Under the pieces are notes generated by a model. The model was not told the origin of the DNA and made no database searches. It saw only the letters and a list, made by a program, of their open reading frames with translations. Of a DNA stretch of 32,314 nt, positions 6,573 to 15,308 are shown piece by piece (the stretch's first letter is position 1; every line of letters starts with the position of its first letter). The stretch covers positions 1 to 32,314 of the forward strand of contig CAKULY010000022.1 in assembly GCA_934667505.1 (NCBI GenBank), in the 5' to 3' direction. This DNA is from an uncultured Treponema sp. GTDB lineage: Bacteria > Spirochaetota > Spirochaetia > Treponematales > Treponemataceae. A program made the translations under genes and the position numbers.

Positions 6573-7898
6573 ATGAGGCGATTTTATTTTTTTGAGATTA
6601 TTTATTTTTTTGTTTTTTGCGGAATGTATGCGCAAACGACGGTGGAAAGCGTAAAACTTAGTTACAACGGAAGCAGAAATTATTATCTTGTGGAGCGCAC
6701 GGATTTGCGCCGCTATGACAACGGAAAATACACGGGTCTTGTAAGCCGCGAGGTGCGTTCTTTTATTTCAAGGGCAACGCCGCCGGCAAATGCGAATCCT
6801 TTAGATTCCTATTACGATGGAAGTTTTTTTGTGGAAGAAGGAACACGTCGCGGTTTTAACGATGTTGGAGAAGGCATTCATGATTCAATTCCTTCTTCTT
6901 TTAGAATAACGAGCGATGGCCAGCTTTTTATGATTGAAGATAACGGCTTTCCAAGTTTTAGAAGTTTTCCGGCTTTTCCTGCAGAAAAAATAAAAATTGG
7001 CGAAAAATGGGTTTCAAAAGCAGAGCGAGCGGTTGACCCTTTGTACAAGGGAATTGTAACAAAAATTCCTATGACGATTGAATACACCTACCTTAGAGAT
7101 GAAACTTTCCACGGCGAAGAAGTCTACGTTCTTGCGGCGAATTGGGCTACAAGATACGGAATTTCTTACTTTGATTTTGGCGGAGACAAGCAGCTTAAAA
7201 GCGCGAATGGCAAACATTCCGCTACGATGTTTATCAGCAAGCAAAGCGGAAATGCCATTGTTGTTCGCGACACTGTTGATGAAACTTTTTTGTATGCAGA
7301 TGGAAAGCAGGTTTCGTTTAGAGGAACTATTTCTTTGTTCACGGAATATCCGCCGGCAGTTGACCGCAGCAAAATTTTGCCGACCTTGCAGCGTGTTGCA
7401 AAACTTACGAGCGAAGAAGTTGAGGCGATTTCAAAACCGAAGTCTGCTCAGACAAATGACACTAAAGGCGCAATTTCTGGAAAAATTAGCTCGACTTTAA
7501 ATAAATCTTCTCCTTCCGATGACGAAAAACCGATTACTGTTGAAAATACGGAAGCTGGTATTCGGCTTACGATGCAGAATCTTCAGTTTAAGGCAGATAG
7601 CGACGAACTTCTTTTTGGCGAAAATCAACGGCTTGATCAAATTGCACAGATTTTAAAAGAAGTTCCAAATTCGCAATTTCTTGTGGAAGGGCACACGGCT
7701 AGCACTGGAAATCCAAAAGGAGAACAGGAACTTTCTGAACGACGTGCAAAAACGATTGCCACAGAGCTTTCAAAGCGGGGAATCGTCGCTGGCAGATTTA
7801 TTTGCAAAGGAAGCGGCGGCAGAAAACCAATTGCCTCAAATGAAACTCCTCAAGGGAAGGCGAAAAACCGACGCGTAGAAATTACGATTCTGGAATAA
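6573..7898 (+). CDS. OmpA-family peptidoglycan-associated protein
   Basis: This 441-residue exported protein has a signal peptide (cleavage near GMYAQ) and no lipobox. The large N-terminal region, residues about 20-260, is strand-rich (for example EKIKIGEKWVSKAERAVDP, IPMTIEYTYLRDE) and is not a family I can name. A Ser/Lys-rich linker spans about 275-320. Residues about 330-441 are an OmpA C-terminal domain, with FKADSDELLFGENQRLDQIA, FLVEGHTAS, LSERRAKTIATEL, GSGGRKPIASN and KNRRVEI. This domain binds peptidoglycan in the periplasm. The gene stands alone between a terminator and the TrmH-type gene. Confidence 0.9.
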   Translation: MRRFYFFEIIYFFVFCGMYAQTTVESVKLSYNGSRNYYLVERTDLRRYDNGKYTGLVSREVRSFISRATPPANANPLDSYYDGSFFVEEGTRRGFNDVGEGIHDSIPSSFRITSDGQLFMIEDNGFPSFRSFPAFPAEKIKIGEKWVSKAERAVDPLYKGIVTKIPMTIEYTYLRDETFHGEEVYVLAANWATRYGISYFDFGGDKQLKSANGKHSATMFISKQSGNAIVVRDTVDETFLYADGKQVSFRGTISLFTEYPPAVDRSKILPTLQRVAKLTSEEVEAISKPKSAQTNDTKGAISGKISSTLNKSSPSDDEKPITVENTEAGIRLTMQNLQFKADSDELLFGENQRLDQIAQILKEVPNSQFLVEGHTASTGNPKGEQELSERRAKTIATELSKRGIVAGRFICKGSGGRKPIASNETPQGKAKNRRVEITILE

Positions 7899-7952
7899 TT
7901 TGAACAAATGAACAACAAATGGCTTGTATGGCTTTTTTCTTAAAAAACTGTT

Positions 7953-7961
7953 TGATATAAT
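7953..7961 (+). promoter_or_regulatory. Extended -10 promoter of the TrmH-type gene
   Basis: TGATATAAT is an extended -10 with a perfect hexamer at 7956-7961. Only six bases (CAGTTT) separate it from the ATG at 7968, so transcription should start on or beside the start codon. No Shine-Dalgarno and no clear -35. Confidence 0.65.
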
Positions 7962-7967
7962 CAGTTT

Positions 7968-8753
7968 ATGAGAAATAAACAGAACAATGAACTTGCCGTT
8001 TGCGGTTTTGCAGCCGTAAAAAAGCTTGAAAAAAACAATAGCGAACGAATAAGAAGGCTTTATTTTACAGAAGAAGTCGCCCCTCTTTTTGGCGGTCTTT
8101 GCAAAAAAATTGCGCAAAGAAAAGGCATTTATAACAAAGTAAACGATTCTAAGGAACTTGAAAAACTAAGCGGAACTGTTCACCATCAGGGCGTTGTGGC
8201 AATGATTTATATGCCAGAAATTACACCTTTGGATTCAGACATAACAGACGGCTGGATTGAAAACAAAGAAAATGCAATTTTGCTTGACCATATTGGAAAT
8301 GCAAACAATTTTGGAGCTATCGTTAGAAGCGCCGCTTTTTTTGGAATAAAAAATATAGTCATTCCTGAAGACGATTCCACCAGCGCGATTACAACGAGCT
8401 CTTACCGCATCGCAGAAGGCGGCATGGAATATGTGAATATTTATTCTGTTCGCTCTATTTCAAGATTTATGGAAGTTATTGCTGGCAAGATGGTTAGAAT
8501 TGGCACAGATTTATCTGCAAAAAAAACTTGCTCCGAAATACAAAATATTTGCAAGGAAAAACCGGCCCTTGTTGTTCTTGGCAACGAAGAGCGCGGAATA
8601 AGCAATGAAGTCCGTCAATGTTGCGATGAACTGGTTATAATTCCTTTTGCAGGCATGAAATCTGGCAAAAAAGAACCCCCTGTTGACAGCCTAAACGTGG
8701 CCCAAGCAAGTTCGATTATTTTATATGAGTTAACTCAAGCTTCACGTTTTTAG
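7968..8753 (+). CDS. TrmH/SpoU-family RNA 2'-O-methyltransferase
   Basis: A 261-residue SPOUT methyltransferase that transfers a methyl group from SAM to a ribose 2'-OH of rRNA or tRNA. Residues about 10-90 are the substrate-binding domain (AVCGFAAVKKL, HHQGVVAMI). The knotted catalytic domain shows motif 1 LDHIGNANNFGAIVRSAAFF, motif 2 LVVLGNEERGIS and motif 3 DSLNVAQASSIILYEL. The target (RlmB-like G2251 or another site) cannot be told from sequence alone. The stop codon lies inside a dispersed 31-bp repeat (8746-8776). The gene converges on the ABC transporter operon. Confidence 0.93.
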   Translation: MRNKQNNELAVCGFAAVKKLEKNNSERIRRLYFTEEVAPLFGGLCKKIAQRKGIYNKVNDSKELEKLSGTVHHQGVVAMIYMPEITPLDSDITDGWIENKENAILLDHIGNANNFGAIVRSAAFFGIKNIVIPEDDSTSAITTSSYRIAEGGMEYVNIYSVRSISRFMEVIAGKMVRIGTDLSAKKTCSEIQNICKEKPALVVLGNEERGISNEVRQCCDELVIIPFAGMKSGKKEPPVDSLNVAQASSIILYELTQASRF

Positions 8754-8790
8754 GTTTTTGATAAACCCTAAATAAAAGCGTAAGCAAAGG
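8746..8790 (+). repeat. Dispersed repeat over the trmH stop codon
   Basis: Bases 8746-8776 match the reverse complement of 1217-1247 at 30 of 31 positions. The next bases, AAAAGCGTAAGC, match the arm of the 204-bp palindromic repeats at 20105 and 23160. It therefore looks like a fragment of that element family and supplies the TAG stop of the methyltransferase gene. Confidence 0.7.
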
Positions 8791-8795
8791 TTGTT

Positions 8796-9851
8796 TTAAA
8801 GCCAATAGTTTTTTCTTACGAGAATTTGAACTTTATCTCCGCTTGAAAAATTAAGGCTAGATGTGGTAGGCACGTCTGCAAAAAACATTGCGCCAACTGG
8901 AAAAAGATTTATTTTATATCTGATGAAGCTTCCAAAAAATGAAGAAGAGACAACTGTTCCGTAAAAACTTTGAGAACTTTCTTCATTTTTGAATAAAAAG
9001 CTAGAATTTGATGCTAGAACTTTATCAGAAAAATCTGAAACTTGCGCAAGTTCTGCCCAGCTAGGTCGGATTACGCAGGTTTTTTCAGAATCGCTTTTTT
9101 CGTCTTTGAAAGATAAAAAATTCGCCATTCCTATAAAACTTGCAGTAAACGCGTCTTTTGGAGAAAAATAAATTTCAGAAGGATTGCCAGCTTGCAAGAG
9201 CTGACCATGATTAATGACTGCAATTTTATCAGAAAGAAAAAGCGCTTCTTCCTGATCATGCGTTACGTAAATTGTTGTTATTTTAAACTTCTGTTGAATT
9301 TCTTTTAATTCTTCGCGAACTTGTGAACGTAATTTTGCGTCCAAAGAAGAAAGAGGCTCATCCATAAGAAGCACGCCTGGCTTTAGCACAAGAGCTCTGG
9401 CCAAGGCGACCCGTTGTTGCTGTCCGCCAGAAAGTTCGTGTGGAAATCGTTCTAAAAGATTTGCAATTCCCAAAATTCTTGCAATTTGCTGCGTCAGCGC
9501 ATTATTTTCTTTTTTATATTCCTGTTTAGAAGTCCCTTTCGGTCTAGAAATTAGGTTCAGACCATAGCTTATGTTTTTTTCAACTGTAAGATGCGGAAAA
9601 AGCGCATAATCTTGAAAAACCATGGCGACTTTTCGTTTTTCTGGCGGAATTCCACAAATATTGTTTGAGTTTATAAAAATTTCTCCAGAATCTGGCTCTA
9701 AAAAACCAGAAATAAGCTTGAGCAAGGTTGTTTTTCCGCAACCGGAAGGCCCTAGCAAAGTGGTAAAAGAACCTTCCTCCACAAAAAGAGAAAAATCTTT
9801 TATAACTTTATTTTTATTGTAAGAAAAATTAAGGTTGCGTATTTCTAACAT
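8796..9851 (-). CDS. ABC importer ATPase, Fe(III)/AfuC-FbpC type
   Basis: The ATPase of a high-affinity importer, working at the inner face of the cytoplasmic membrane. Walker A is GPSGCGKTT (residues about 34-42), the Q-loop is MVFQDYALFPH, the ABC signature is LSGGQQQRVALARAL, Walker B is VLLMDEPLSSLDA, and the H-loop is TIYVTHDQEEAL. A TOBE-like regulatory domain occupies about 240-351. Length (351) is normal for the FbpC/PotA/UgpC group. Its ATG overlaps the end of the permease gene by 7 bases. Substrate assignment rests on the fused-permease and SBP context; phosphonate-type importers share the same architecture. Confidence 0.93.
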   Translation of the reverse strand: MLEIRNLNFSYNKNKVIKDFSLFVEEGSFTTLLGPSGCGKTTLLKLISGFLEPDSGEIFINSNNICGIPPEKRKVAMVFQDYALFPHLTVEKNISYGLNLISRPKGTSKQEYKKENNALTQQIARILGIANLLERFPHELSGGQQQRVALARALVLKPGVLLMDEPLSSLDAKLRSQVREELKEIQQKFKITTIYVTHDQEEALFLSDKIAVINHGQLLQAGNPSEIYFSPKDAFTASFIGMANFLSFKDEKSDSEKTCVIRPSWAELAQVSDFSDKVLASNSSFLFKNEESSQSFYGTVVSSSFFGSFIRYKINLFPVGAMFFADVPTTSSLNFSSGDKVQILVRKNYWL

Positions 9852-11515
9852 TTACAAGCCTCTCTTTTTATTATTTTCTTTTCAAAAAAATTTCCTAATC
9901 CTAAAATTAAAAAGGTTAGGGTGGTTAATACAAGTGCCAATGCTGCGGACTTTCCCCAATCTCCTTGTTCCGCAAGATTTAAAATTGAAACTGAAGCAAG
10001 TTTTGTATTGAACGAAACCAAGAAAACGACTGCACTTAAGGTTCCCACGCTTCGCACAAATACGTATAAAAATGACGAAAATATTCCCTGTATGGAAATT
10101 GGAACTGTTATAGTAAAAAGCGAATAGATTTTCCCTGCGCCAAGTGATTGCGCCCCATAATCAAGCGTGTTTTTTTGCTGAAGATATGACGCCATTACGA
10201 TTTTATACGAAAACGGCAAAAACGAAACGGTCATAGCAAGAACTATTAAAAAGGCTGCGCAATTAAAACCTATTTTATTAGCCGCAAATGAATACGAAAG
10301 CCCTAAAAGAGTCCCTGGAACTGCTGATGGAAGTTGTGCAAGAATATCGAAATAGCTGCGAAAAGGGCATTTTGTTTTTTGCACAAGAAAAGCCACTAAA
10401 ATAGCAAATACAGTGCTTAAGACTGCTGCAAAAAGTGCAAAGCATATAGAATTTGCAATTTCTTTTCCATAGCGGCAAACGCTTTTTATGTGCGCGAATG
10501 TAAATGAAGTGTCAATTCCCCACAGTTTTTGAAAACTTCCAAAGAGTATAGAAATAAACTGGCTTAAAATTACAAAAGAAAGCGCAGAACAGAACAATGC
10601 AAGAAAAATCCGCATGGACAAGCTTGCTTTTACTTTTTCGGCATAAGATTCTTTTCCACCAACTGTGGCCGTCTTCATGTAGTTTTGCCTAAAAAATTTG
10701 GTTTGCAGTAAAAAAAGAACAACTGAAGGTATTATTAAAACAATTCCAAGAACGACGCTTGCTGGGGCGTTTAGCCAGCCTGTTAATTGTGTGTAAATTT
10801 CCACAGCAAGAACTTTAAACCTTCCGCCAACGATTAAAGGGTTTCCAAAATCACTTAAAACTGAGACCGCTATAAAAAGGGCAGAAGAAAGAATACCTGG
10901 AACGGAAAGCGGCAGCGTAATTGAAAAGAACACTTTTAATGGACTTGCCCCCATTGAGAATGCAGCTTTTTCAAAAAGAGGATTGATTCCCCGCAAAGTT
11001 TGCGAACATATTAAAAAAGCTAAAGGAAAAAAGCAAAGAACTTGAGAAATTACAATTCCTGGAAAACCGTAAAGCGAAATATCTAATCCCAGGAGCGTAT
11101 GAGTTATAAAACCTTGCTTGCCAAAAAGAAGGATAAAAGAAAGCCCTCCTACAAAAGGCGGCGTTACCAAATGGATTAAAGGAATCAATGAGAATAATTT
11201 AGAAAATGGAATATTTGCGCGTTCAATTGCATAAGCATAAATATATCCAAAAAGAACTGAAATAAAGGTCGAAACAAGACATTCATAAACGGTATTTAAA
11301 ATAACTGTTTTATAACGAGAAGTGCAAAAAACGGCAAAGAAGTCTTTAAAACGCACTGTTGAAAAAGAAAATATTAGAGGAAAAATTGTAAAAAATGCAA
11401 AAAACAGAAGACAACCGCTCCAAATAAAAATAAGCGGAAGTCCCTGTTTTTTTAAATATCTAAAACCTTTAAAGGCTAACATACTAAAACATATTATTTT
11501 ACTATTTGATGCCAC
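9845..11515 (-). CDS. ABC importer permease, fused two-domain (FbpB/AfuB type)
   Basis: About 556 residues with roughly 12 membrane segments, made of two fused BPD_transp_1 permease domains. Each half carries an EAA loop: FEKAAFSMGASPLKVFFSIT in the first and LDYGAQSLGAGKIYSLFTIT in the second. These contact the ATPase. Such fused permeases are typical of ferric-iron (Fbp/Sfu/Afu) and aminoethylphosphonate importers. The GTG at 11515 overlaps the substrate-binding-protein gene by 22 bases; an ATG at 11482 (MLAFKGFRYLKK) is an equally good start, and neither has an obvious ribosome-binding site. Confidence 0.92.
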   Translation of the reverse strand: MASNSKIICFSMLAFKGFRYLKKQGLPLIFIWSGCLLFFAFFTIFPLIFSFSTVRFKDFFAVFCTSRYKTVILNTVYECLVSTFISVLFGYIYAYAIERANIPFSKLFSLIPLIHLVTPPFVGGLSFILLFGKQGFITHTLLGLDISLYGFPGIVISQVLCFFPLAFLICSQTLRGINPLFEKAAFSMGASPLKVFFSITLPLSVPGILSSALFIAVSVLSDFGNPLIVGGRFKVLAVEIYTQLTGWLNAPASVVLGIVLIIPSVVLFLLQTKFFRQNYMKTATVGGKESYAEKVKASLSMRIFLALFCSALSFVILSQFISILFGSFQKLWGIDTSFTFAHIKSVCRYGKEIANSICFALFAAVLSTVFAILVAFLVQKTKCPFRSYFDILAQLPSAVPGTLLGLSYSFAANKIGFNCAAFLIVLAMTVSFLPFSYKIVMASYLQQKNTLDYGAQSLGAGKIYSLFTITVPISIQGIFSSFLYVFVRSVGTLSAVVFLVSFNTKLASVSILNLAEQGDWGKSAALALVLTTLTFLILGLGNFFEKKIIKREACKC

Positions 11516-12495
11516 TTTTCAAGAACTTCTTCTTTTTGCGAAGCAGCTTTTTTGGCATCGTAGTCGATTAAATCTATTTGCGAAAGCGGAATTGAACCTT
11601 CCACACCTTTTGCATCTGGATTTACTGGAACCGTGAAATCAATCGAACTCATTAATTCTTGCGCTTCTGGCGAAAGCATAAAGTCAACAAACCTTTTTGC
11701 AATCTCAAGATTTTTTGTATTTTTCATGATTGCAATGCAGTCAACATCGCCTACAGATTGAGGAGGAGCAATAGGTTTTATGTCAAAGCCATCTGCGCTG
11801 TATTTTGAAAGCGCATGAAGATAGGCGATTCCTAGAGCGTATTCGCCAGTCCCAATAAGTTTTGGAGGAGCGCTTCCGCTATCTGGAAACTGCCCTACAA
11901 GTTGTGACAGAGCCGTTAAGTATTCCCAGCCTTTTTCCCAGCCAAGTCTTTGCAATTGATTTTGAACAAAAAGATAAGCGGTTGAAGAAGCCGCAGGATT
12001 TGTCATTACGATTTCACCGGCAAAATCTTTGTCTAAAAGGTCATCCCAAGTTGCAGGGAAGGGCTTATTTGGAAACTTTTTTGCAAAGCGCTCTTTGTTT
12101 ACGCCAATTCCCAAAGTGAGTACGCAAAAACCTGTCCAAGTTCCGTTTTCCGAAACTGCATACGAAGGAACTTTTTTTGCCACAGGAGAAACGTATTTTT
12201 CAAGCGCACCTGCTTTATCCGCCTGAATATGATAGGAACTGGCGCCGCCCAAAAGGATGTCTGCCTTTGGATTGTTTTTTTCTGCGATAATACGATTAAC
12301 AAGTTCTCCAGTTGTCGCTCTCAAATAAGAAACTGGAATTCCTGTTTTTTTTGTAAAAAGTTCAGTCAAAGCCCTTGTTTCTTCATCGTGAATTATTGAA
12401 TAAATTCGAAGTTCTTGAGTCTTTTTGCTACAAGAAAAAAATGAAATCGATAAAATAGATAAAACTAAAATCTTCAAAAGAGAATTTTTCTTCAT
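11494..12495 (-). CDS. ABC importer substrate-binding lipoprotein, Fe(III)/AfuA type
   Basis: First gene of the importer operon. The ATG at 12495 follows GGGAG by seven bases. The signal peptide ends in lipobox SFFSC (Cys at about 22), so it is anchored to a membrane and captures substrate in the periplasm. The mature protein is a bacterial extracellular solute-binding fold (SBP_bac_6/FbpA-like): LRIYSIIHDEETRALTELF, VNRIIAEKNNPKADILLGGA, FPATWDDLLDKDFAGEIVM, and RFVDFMLSPEAQELM. FbpA iron ligands (tandem Tyr) are not obvious, so iron is likely but not certain; phosphonate or another anion is possible. Confidence 0.9.
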   Translation of the reverse strand: MKKNSLLKILVLSILSISFFSCSKKTQELRIYSIIHDEETRALTELFTKKTGIPVSYLRATTGELVNRIIAEKNNPKADILLGGASSYHIQADKAGALEKYVSPVAKKVPSYAVSENGTWTGFCVLTLGIGVNKERFAKKFPNKPFPATWDDLLDKDFAGEIVMTNPAASSTAYLFVQNQLQRLGWEKGWEYLTALSQLVGQFPDSGSAPPKLIGTGEYALGIAYLHALSKYSADGFDIKPIAPPQSVGDVDCIAIMKNTKNLEIAKRFVDFMLSPEAQELMSSIDFTVPVNPDAKGVEGSIPLSQIDLIDYDAKKAASQKEEVLEKWHQIVK

Positions 12496-12652
12496 AAATA
12501 GCTCCCATGACCATAAAAAGGAAAAAATGTTGCCAACGCAAACTTAAAACAAAACACTATCCAGATTGATTTAAAAATATCCTAAAATTGATATTATTTA
12601 TATATTCATTTTTATGTTATTTTTATAATACCAGTTTTTATCACGGGATTAA

Positions 12653-12753
12653 TAGCTCGAATGTCGAGTTTTTAGAAAAATAAAAAAAGCGTAAGCGAAT
12701 TTACAAAAACTCGAAGCTTAGACAATTTATAAAAAAACTCGATATTCGAACTA
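12653..12753. repeat. Internally deleted copy of the 204-bp palindromic repeat
   Basis: Ends TAGCTCGAATGTCGAG (12653-12668) and CTCGATATTCGAACTA (12738-12753) are inverted repeats of each other and match the ends of the 20105 and 23160 copies. A third end-like sequence, CTCGAAGCTTAGACAA, lies at 12710-12725. The arm GCGTAAGCGAATTTAC is retained but the centre is gone. The rest of the 12496-12813 gap shows only AT-rich sequence, presumably with the importer promoter. Confidence 0.75.
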
Positions 12754-12813
12754 ATAGACAAACTAGTTAATTCTGATTAATATTAGATTACTAGATTGAA
12801 AATCGAGTTTAAA

Positions 12814-12887
12814 CGGCAAGTAGTTCAGTTGGCTAGAACACACGCTTCGGGAGCGCGAGGTCGGCGGTTCAAATCCGCTCTTGCCGA
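12814..12887 (+). tRNA. tRNA-Pro (anticodon CGG)
   Basis: The cloverleaf folds by hand. The acceptor stem is CGGCAAG/CTTGCCG with discriminator A. The D arm is GTTC/GAAC. The anticodon loop TTCGGGA has anticodon CGG, which reads codon CCG. The variable loop is AGGTC. The T arm is GGCGG-TTCAAAT-CCGCT. C1-G72 fits proline tRNAs. The anticodon stem CACGC/GCGCG has one A-C mismatch. CCA is not encoded. Confidence 0.95.
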
Positions 12888-12916
12888 ATCTTCTCTCTAA
12901 AAAACAGGTACAGCTT

Positions 12917-13972
12917 TTGAAAAAGAAATTTATATTTTCTGCTTTCATGTTTTTTTCATTTTTAGTTTACGGTCAATCATTAGAATTTAAAGGCGCTGAC
13001 ATCTCTTACCTTGATGAATTAGAAAATTCTGGCGCAGATTTTTTTCAAAACGGACAAAAAAAAGAACTTTTTGAAATTCTAAAAGATTCTGGAGTAAACT
13101 GGATAAGGCTTAGGCTTTGGCATTCGTCGCAAAACGCTTATTGTTCTACAAAGAATACAATTTCCATGGCAAAAAGGGCAAAATCGTACGGTTTTAAAAT
13201 TCTTTTAGACTTTCACTATTCAGACTACTGGGCAGACCCTGAAAAACAAAACGTCCCGAAATCCTGGAAGAACATGAATTTCGAGCAAATAAAAAATGCC
13301 ATGTACGAATACACTTGTTCTGTCTTAAAAGAATTTGCAGAAGAAAATTGTTCCCCGGACATGGTTCAAATTGGCAATGAAATTATAAATGGAATGCTTT
13401 GGCCTTTCGGTTCAATTTCCAATGGAAACTGTGCTAATTTTATGGACTTAGTTCAAACTGGTTGCAAAGCCGCTCGAACAGTTTGCCCGAATGCAAAGAT
13501 TATGCTGCACGTAATTTGCACGGACAATCAAACGTTACAGTGGTGGTTTTCCCAAGCAAAGCGATATTCTGTGGACTACGATGTTATTGGTCTTTCCTAT
13601 TACGCTTATTGGCATGGAGCAAGTTTAAAAGTTCCTGAAAATGCCATAAAAATGCTCAAAAAGAAATTTTCAAAGCCTGTTTGCATCGTTGAAACGCATT
13701 ATCCATGGACTTTAGACTGGCAAGATAATATGAAAAACAATGTCGGCGAAGGTTCACCCCTAATAAAACAGTTTCCTCCAACACAGGAAGGACAAAAAGC
13801 GTATCTAAGAGCCTTGTGCTCAATTGTGCAAAAAGCTGGCGGAAGCGGCGTCTTTTGGTGGGAACCAGATATGATTTGCACAGAAACTTTTAAAAGTGAT
13901 GGTGAAAACCTTGGCTGGTTTGATTTTAATCACAATTATAATGGCACAGCAGACGTGTTCAAAGAATTTTAA
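12917..13972 (+). CDS. GH53 endo-beta-1,4-galactanase, exported
   Basis: This enzyme cleaves beta-1,4-galactan side chains of plant pectin (arabinogalactan type I), which suggests life in a gut with plant fibre. About 351 residues. I chose the TTG at 12917, which gives KKKFIFSAFMFFSFLVYGQ as signal peptide; a TTG at 12881 would begin inside the tRNA and is rejected. GH53 marks are KGADISYLDELE, VNWIRLRLWH, LLDFHYSDYWADPEKQNVP, the acid/base Glu in QIGNEI (about residue 155), the nucleophile Glu in CIVETHYPW (about 259) and the closing GSGVFWWEPD. The methyltransferase gene follows 8 bases later, so the two are probably co-transcribed. Confidence 0.93.
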   Translation: MKKKFIFSAFMFFSFLVYGQSLEFKGADISYLDELENSGADFFQNGQKKELFEILKDSGVNWIRLRLWHSSQNAYCSTKNTISMAKRAKSYGFKILLDFHYSDYWADPEKQNVPKSWKNMNFEQIKNAMYEYTCSVLKEFAEENCSPDMVQIGNEIINGMLWPFGSISNGNCANFMDLVQTGCKAARTVCPNAKIMLHVICTDNQTLQWWFSQAKRYSVDYDVIGLSYYAYWHGASLKVPENAIKMLKKKFSKPVCIVETHYPWTLDWQDNMKNNVGEGSPLIKQFPPTQEGQKAYLRALCSIVQKAGGSGVFWWEPDMICTETFKSDGENLGWFDFNHNYNGTADVFKEF

Positions 13973-13980
13973 TTTTATTT

Positions 13981-14706
13981 ATGGAACAAATTGATACACT
14001 TAAAAATTCTGGCTACAGCATCATTCAAGATAAAGAAAAGTTTATGTTTGGAATAGATGCCGTTCTTTTAGCAGACTATGCAACCGTTCGAAAAAATGAG
14101 AAAATCTTTGACCTCTGCACTGGAAACGGCATTGTTCCTCTTCTTATGCACGGAAAATCAAAGAAAATTAATCCTTATTTTGCAGCAATTGAAATTCAAA
14201 AAGACTCTGCAGAAATGGCAAAAAAATCTGTAGAAATGAACGGTTTAGAAAACCAGATAAAAATTGTTCACGGTGATTTAAAAAACGTCGGTTCAATTTT
14301 TAAAAGGCACAGTTTTGACGTTGTTACTTGTAATCCACCATATATGCTCAATGAACACGGAAAACAAAATCCAAACGAATACAAACGAATTGCCCGCCAC
14401 GAAATTTTATGCAATCTAAATGATGTAATTTCCGCAGCAGAATATCTTTTAAAACCTAATGGCAGATTTTATATGATTCACCGGCCTTTCCGCCTGGTAG
14501 AAATATTTTCTGCGCTCACAAAATTCAAGCTTGAACCAAAAAAAATGCGTCTTGTTCAGCCTTTTTTGCAAAAAGAACCCAACATGGTGCTAATAGAGGC
14601 TAAAAAGAACGCTTCTTCTAGGCTTGCAGTCGAAAAACCGCTTGTTGTATATGAAAAACCCGGTCTGTATACACAAGAAATTTTGCAAATCTACGAAAAG
14701 ATGTAA
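13981..14706 (+). CDS. TrmN6/YfiC-like N6-adenine methyltransferase
   Basis: A class I SAM-dependent methyltransferase of 241 residues. Its closest known type is tRNA1(Val) A37 N6-methyltransferase. Residues about 1-30 (YSIIQDKEKFMFGIDAVLLAD) are typical of the YfiC group. The SAM-binding motif is IFDLCTGNGIVPLLM, followed by AAIEIQKDSAEMAKKSVEMN, and the catalytic NPPY lies at about residue 118 in VVTCNPPYM. No Shine-Dalgarno is visible upstream of the ATG, so translation may depend on coupling with the galactanase gene 8 bases upstream. The function has no evident link to galactan use. Confidence 0.88.
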   Translation: MEQIDTLKNSGYSIIQDKEKFMFGIDAVLLADYATVRKNEKIFDLCTGNGIVPLLMHGKSKKINPYFAAIEIQKDSAEMAKKSVEMNGLENQIKIVHGDLKNVGSIFKRHSFDVVTCNPPYMLNEHGKQNPNEYKRIARHEILCNLNDVISAAEYLLKPNGRFYMIHRPFRLVEIFSALTKFKLEPKKMRLVQPFLQKEPNMVLIEAKKNASSRLAVEKPLVVYEKPGLYTQEILQIYEKM

Positions 14707-14783
14707 TAACTTGGTTTTAAAAGGCTGAAATCTAAGCTATATAAAAAGGCTGTCAACTTTCAACTTAATAATTTTGTTTTTTG

Positions 14784-14808
14784 TGATATACTCTTTTTGT
14801 AAAAAGGA
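14784..14808 (+). promoter_or_regulatory. Promoter and RBS of the YkgJ-type gene
   Basis: TGATATACT is an extended -10 (hexamer 14787-14792), followed by AAGGA (14804-14808) five bases before the ATG at 14814. The predicted leader is about 15 bases. Confidence 0.55.
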
Positions 14809-14813
14809 AAAAA

Positions 14814-15308
14814 ATGGAAGAATTAAAAAATTCAAAAGAGTTTTATAAAAATGGTCTCAATTTTTCTTGCAAAAGATGTTCTTTTTGCTGCGGACATTCG
14901 CCAGGATTTGTTTATCTTTCAGAACGAGACCTTTACGAATTATGCGATTTTTTTAAAATGAGCATAACAGACTTTGTAAACAAATATTGCCGCTGGGCAG
15001 ATTACTACTACGGCGAAGAAGTTTTAGCACTGCTTGAAAAACAGAACTACGACTGTATTTTGTGGCAGGAAGGTTGCTCTGCTTATCAAGCAAGACCGGT
15101 TCAGTGTTCCACATATCCGTTTTGGTCTTGGATGATTCGCGACCAAAAAACTTGGAATGAATGCGCCGCCGACTGTCCTGGAATGAACAGCGGAAAACTT
15201 TGGACATTTGAAGAAATTGAAGAAAACCGCAAAAATTATGATTCAAACAAACCTTTAACAAAAAAGCAGGTCTTAAAAATCATTGAAAAAGAGAAGAATG
15301 AAGAGTAA
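14814..15308 (+). CDS. YkgJ-family cysteine-cluster protein
   Basis: A 164-residue cytoplasmic protein of the YkgJ (CxxCxxCC) family, thought to bind zinc or an iron-sulfur cluster. The cluster is CKRCSFCCGHSPGFVYLSE (residues about 19-37). Later conserved pieces are CILWQEGCSAYQARPVQCST and a Cys near CAADCPGM. The biochemical role of the family is unsettled. The 3' end overlaps the convergent birA gene by 29 bases, so neither gene can have a separate terminator there. Confidence 0.88.
   Translation: MEELKNSKEFYKNGLNFSCKRCSFCCGHSPGFVYLSERDLYELCDFFKMSITDFVNKYCRWADYYYGEEVLALLEKQNYDCILWQEGCSAYQARPVQCSTYPFWSWMIRDQKTWNECAADCPGMNSGKLWTFEEIEENRKNYDSNKPLTKKQVLKIIEKEKNEE

Noticed and set aside
12881..12916. 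Upstream TTG start for the galactanase that would begin inside tRNA-Pro
   Set aside because: It would overlap the mature tRNA and put charged residues ahead of the signal peptide. The TTG at 12917 gives a normal signal peptide.
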